Shown here: in pieces, positions 6,574 to 8,108 of the stretch
How the letters are laid out: the number at the start of each line of letters is the position of its first letter
Position numbering within the stretch: the stretch's first letter is position 1
Assembly (NCBI GenBank): GCA_938007945.1
Contig: CALLME010000262.1
Location: 1 to 8,108 of the forward strand
Source: an uncultured Caulobacterales bacterium
Lineage (GTDB): Bacteria; Pseudomonadota; Alphaproteobacteria; Caulobacterales; Maricaulaceae
Direction of reading: 5' to 3'
Length of the DNA: 8,108 nucleotides
The notes under the pieces: model-generated
The model's database searches: none
Told to the model about the DNA's origin: nothing
What the model saw: only the letters and a program-made list of their open reading frames with translations
Program-made: the position numbers and the translations under genes

Positions 6574-7061
6574 CACGCACAGTCCTTTTTCGGAAATTGC
6601 GGCGTTACCGCCTGCCCGCTTGCGCTGAACGGCGTGTTAAAATCAAACCCCTGCGGCGACGGGCCGTTTGCGCGAATCGCGTCGAGCTTGGCTTTGGCCT
6701 CGGTGAGTGTTGGAATGTGACCGTCTTCAACCCACCACAGCACCATATGTTGCTTGGGCATGTCGATGAAATTCTCGCGGTTCGCGACCATGACTTTGGC
6801 GTGGGCGGTTTTATAGACGAACCCAAACAGGCTTTCCATATCACGCCATACCGACATATTGACCAGCGTTTGATCATCACCCGGCAAGCGCAAAGACAGC
6901 GCACCGTCAACATCTTCATCCTCATCTGTGAGGCGCCAGATAAAGCCGTCCGCGCGGTCTGCCATCGCGTTAATCGCGTCAATACGGCCCGTGAAAGGCA
7001 GCATTTTAGGGTCGTCCATTGAGATGACACCTTCGGCGATATTGAGCTGGGCGAGTTGCAC
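6573..7061 (-). CDS. DUF3291 family protein
   Basis: A 162-residue soluble protein. The N-terminal LAQLNIAEG, the central GFIWRLTDEDED and LVNMSVWRDMESLFGFVYKT, and the later HMVLWWVEDGHIPTLTEAKAKL are the hallmarks I know from DUF3291. This is a small ferredoxin-like alpha/beta-barrel family related to antibiotic-biosynthesis monooxygenase and heme-degrading folds; its substrate is unknown. GTG 7061 is preferred to an ATG 14 codons in (7019): it retains the conserved N-terminus and has GGAGGGG at 7070-7076, eight bases upstream, inside the end of pdhA. The start is five bases past the pdhA stop, so it is cotranscribed with E1 alpha. Confidence 0.85.
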   Translation of the reverse strand: MQLAQLNIAEGVISMDDPKMLPFTGRIDAINAMADRADGFIWRLTDEDEDVDGALSLRLPGDDQTLVNMSVWRDMESLFGFVYKTAHAKVMVANRENFIDMPKQHMVLWWVEDGHIPTLTEAKAKLDAIRANGPSPQGFDFNTPFSASGQAVTPQFPKKDCA

Positions 7062-7066
7062 CGTGA

Positions 7067-8077
7067 TTACCCCTCCACAGGTAGGAGCACGTCTGTGTAA
7101 AGCTCAGACGGATCGGGCTCTGGCGAGGTTTGCGCAAACTCTGCCGCGTCGGCAACAATCGCCTTGATCTCTTTATCAATTTTCTTCAGCGCGTCTTCAT
7201 CCGCCCATTTCTCAGCGAGGATACGGACCTTGACCATATCAATCGGGTCGCGTTCGCTACGCGTTTTTTGCACTTCGTCACGCGTGCGGTATTTCGCGGG
7301 ATCAGACATTGAGTGACCGCGGTAACGATAGGTTTTCATCTCAAGAATCATCGGGCCTTTGCCGTCGCGGGCATGTTTAATAGCCTTTTTTGCGGCGTCG
7401 CGTACTGCGAGCACGTTCATGCCGTCAACTTGCATACCTTCGATTTCAAAGGAAGAGCCGCGCTTAAATAGTTCCGTCTCAGCAGATGAGCGCTCAACCG
7501 ATGTACCCATGGCGTATTGGTTATTCTCAATCACAAAGACGACAGGCAAATCCCAAAGTTTCGCCATATTGAATGTCTCGTAAACTTGGCCTTGGTTGGA
7601 CGCGCCGTCACCGAAGAATGCGAGACTGACGGCGCCGTTGTCGAGATACTTATTGGCGAAACCGAGCCCTGCGCCCAGCGGAACTTGCGCCCCGACAATA
7701 CCGTGACCGCCGTAGAATTTCTTTTCCGTGCTAAACATATGCATGGAGCCGCCCTTGCCGCGTGAATATCCACCGCTGCGACCCGTTAGTTCGGCCATAA
7801 CCCCGCGTGATTCCATATCACAGGCCAGCATATGACCGTGATCGCGATAGCCTGTAATCATCTGATCGCCGTCTTTCATGCCTGCGCGGCAGCCCGTAAC
7901 GACGGCCTCTTGACCAATATAGAGGTGACAAAACCCTGCGATTTGGCCCATACCGTAGAGCTGGCCCGCTTTTTCTTCGAAACGGCGGATAAGCAGCATG
8001 TCGCGGTAAAACTTAAGCAGCTCTTTTTTATTCGTTTTGAGCGCGTCGAGAGATTTTGTTTTTGCCAAAGTCACCAC
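7067..8077 (-). CDS. pdhA: Pyruvate dehydrogenase E1 alpha subunit
   Basis: Thiamine-diphosphate-binding subunit of E1, partner of PdhB; first gene of the operon. 336 residues, usual for alphaproteobacterial E1 alpha. The conserved FYRDMLLIRRFEEKAGQLY is at 23-41 and the entry GFCHLYIGQEAV at 48-59. The cofactor motif GDG (156-158) ends with NN at 185-186 (IENNQYAMG), and the active-site loop YRGHSMSDP is at 252-260. There is no ATG start. GTG 8077 has no ribosome site upstream. AGGTGG at 8074-8079 instead sits five bases ahead of TTG 8068, which would begin MAKTKSLDALK, so the true start may be 8068; the difference is three residues. It is preceded directly by a 20-base palindrome. Confidence 0.96.
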   Translation of the reverse strand: MVTLAKTKSLDALKTNKKELLKFYRDMLLIRRFEEKAGQLYGMGQIAGFCHLYIGQEAVVTGCRAGMKDGDQMITGYRDHGHMLACDMESRGVMAELTGRSGGYSRGKGGSMHMFSTEKKFYGGHGIVGAQVPLGAGLGFANKYLDNGAVSLAFFGDGASNQGQVYETFNMAKLWDLPVVFVIENNQYAMGTSVERSSAETELFKRGSSFEIEGMQVDGMNVLAVRDAAKKAIKHARDGKGPMILEMKTYRYRGHSMSDPAKYRTRDEVQKTRSERDPIDMVKVRILAEKWADEDALKKIDKEIKAIVADAAEFAQTSPEPDPSELYTDVLLPVEG

Positions 8078-8080
8078 CTG

Positions 8081-8100
8081 TTATTTTACATGTAAAATAA
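8081..8100. promoter_or_regulatory. Perfect 20-base palindrome abutting the pdhA start (candidate operator)
   Basis: TTATTTTACA at 8081-8090 is followed directly by its exact reverse complement, TGTAAAATAA, at 8091-8100. It ends three bases before the GTG start of pdhA. If transcribed it could also fold as an eight-pair stem with a CATG loop next to the ribosome site. A dyad of this size at the head of an operon is typical of a dimeric repressor site. The regulator is not identified, and it does not match the E. coli PdhR or Fnr consensus. Confidence 0.6.
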
Positions 8101-8108
8101 ATACGCGT

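Overview
The window is most of a pyruvate dehydrogenase (PDH) complex operon, transcribed entirely on the minus strand, so the reading order is from high to low coordinates. The proteins point to an alphaproteobacterium. E1 is split into alpha and beta subunits. E1 beta carries its own N-terminal lipoyl domain. E2 has a single lipoyl domain, and a dedicated E3 closes the cluster. GC is mid-50s to about 60 percent in the lines I counted. The protein style resembles the Caulobacterales/Hyphomonadaceae side of the class, but that placement is an impression, not something shown here.

Layout in transcription order: pdhA (E1 alpha, 8077-7067); a DUF3291 protein (7061-6573); a four-helix MAPEG-type membrane protein (6573-6157); pdhB (lipoyl-E1 beta, 6157-4712); an AT-rich orphan ORF (4712-4323); a 202-base gap holding a paired-hairpin repeat; pdhC (E2, 4120-2741); a 142-base gap; a membrane-anchored acidic protein with a TPR-like tail (2598-1420); a 103-base gap; and lpd (E3, from 1316, running off the window start). 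The first five genes are spaced by +5, -1, -1 and -1 bases and look like one translationally coupled unit. pdhC, the acidic-protein gene and lpd each have a leader long enough for their own promoter or for post-transcriptional control.

Together PdhA/PdhB decarboxylate pyruvate, PdhC transfers the acetyl group to CoA through its lipoyl arm, and Lpd reoxidises the lipoate with NAD+. The four genes between the canonical subunits are not known PDH components.

The most unusual content is repeat and regulatory structure. An 89-base nested palindrome lies in frame inside the pdhC linker and is translated. A pair of 26-base hairpin repeats upstream of pdhC differ only by three compensated base pairs. 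A perfect 20-base palindrome abuts the pdhA start, and a related 12-base palindrome lies before lpd. The AT-rich orphan (38 percent GC) has inserted between E1 beta and E2. I saw no tRNA, rRNA, CRISPR array, insertion sequence or convincing plus-strand gene.
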